Assembly (NCBI GenBank): GCA_034766995.1
Contig: CM068313.1
Span: 18,974,012 to 19,038,011 of the forward strand
Length of the DNA stretch: 64,000 bases
Direction of reading: 5' to 3'
Origin: Acanthacorydalis orientalis
Taxonomy: Eukaryota; Arthropoda; Insecta; Megaloptera; Corydalidae
The notes under the pieces were generated by a model. It ran no database searches. It was not told the DNA's origin and saw only the letters and a list, made by a program, of their open reading frames with translations. Shown piece after piece: positions 63,830 through 64,000 of the stretch. Numbering within the stretch: position 1 is the stretch's first letter; each line of letters begins with the position of its first letter. A program made the translations under genes and the position numbers.

Positions 63830-63871
<42 letters not shown>
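63656..63871. repeat. TA/GA/G tract and (TA)n array upstream of the CD151-like gene
   Basis: TA run with a GA tract and G10 run at 63656-63702, then unique AT-rich DNA, then a TA run at 63833-63871. Lies in the 5' flank of the minus-strand tetraspanin; nothing else is seen to the window end. Confidence 0.85.
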
Positions 63872-63876
<5 letters not shown>

Positions 63877-64000
63877 TGTAATCATATTTTAGCTAAAAAG
63901 TATTTTTTTATATAAAAAAAACTTTTGCCAATGAATTATTTTTTTTATTCTACAAACCACAAACATTTTTTTTGATCAAAAATGTTTAATAATTGCTTAT

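Noticed and set aside
1..64000. tRNA, rRNA and CRISPR arrays
   Set aside because: No cloverleaf-like sequence, rRNA segment or regularly spaced repeat-spacer array was recognised; the only regular GC-rich tandem repeat is the palindromic array at 46441-46564, whose spacers are repeated, not unique.

Overview
The window looks like nuclear DNA of an AT-rich insect. It has spliced genes with GT-AG introns, short coding exons in long AT-rich introns, and very dense (TA)n microsatellites. Gene content (brat, stardust/Pals1, dysbindin, mtSSB, GNPDA, tetraspanins) is animal, and the Brat NHL domain matches insect Brat very closely. A hymenopteran is my best guess, but the order is an inference and not proven by the sequence.

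Layout. 1-9.4 kb: AT-rich, no supported gene, with one possible hAT terminus near 4.15 kb. 9.4-14.2 kb (+): two less AT-rich islands (possible promoter/5' UTR), then a single-exon brain tumor (brat) coding region. About 14.2-22.6 kb: long non-coding tract that may be a long brat 3' UTR. 24.6-25.2 kb (-): three-exon mitochondrial SSB. 27.1-30.3 kb (+): eight-exon ZFYVE1/DFCP1-like double-FYVE protein. 33.2-35.3 kb (-): glucosamine-6-phosphate deaminase with five coding exons. 37.0-51.2 kb (+): stardust/Pals1 MAGUK with seven coding exons and an alternative first exon near 48.0 kb. 51.5-52.5 kb (-): dysbindin. 52.65-53.7 kb (+): a TMEM272-like four-pass protein with three PPxY motifs, sharing a ~190 bp divergent promoter with dysbindin. 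57.7-59.5 kb (-) and 60.4-63.6 kb (-): two different tetraspanins in tandem.

Exon boundaries were worked out by hand from splice sites and reading-frame phase; each joined model stays open end to end. The genes do not form one pathway. Several concern membranes: DFCP1-like (PI3P/omegasome), dysbindin (BLOC-1 trafficking), TMEM272-like (possible Nedd4-ligase partner), tetraspanins (membrane microdomains) and Stardust (apical Crumbs complex). Brat is a translational repressor and tumour suppressor.

Mobile DNA is sparse: two decayed Helitron-like copies in opposite orientation (40.6-41.1 and 62.2-62.7 kb), one 84-bp MITE with TTAA duplications (42.6 kb), and a tandem array of a 24-bp perfect palindrome (46.4 kb). 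Roughly 35 (TA)n arrays, often with (CA)n or (GA)n edges, punctuate introns and intergenic DNA; the many short tyrosine/isoleucine-rich frames over them are not genes.
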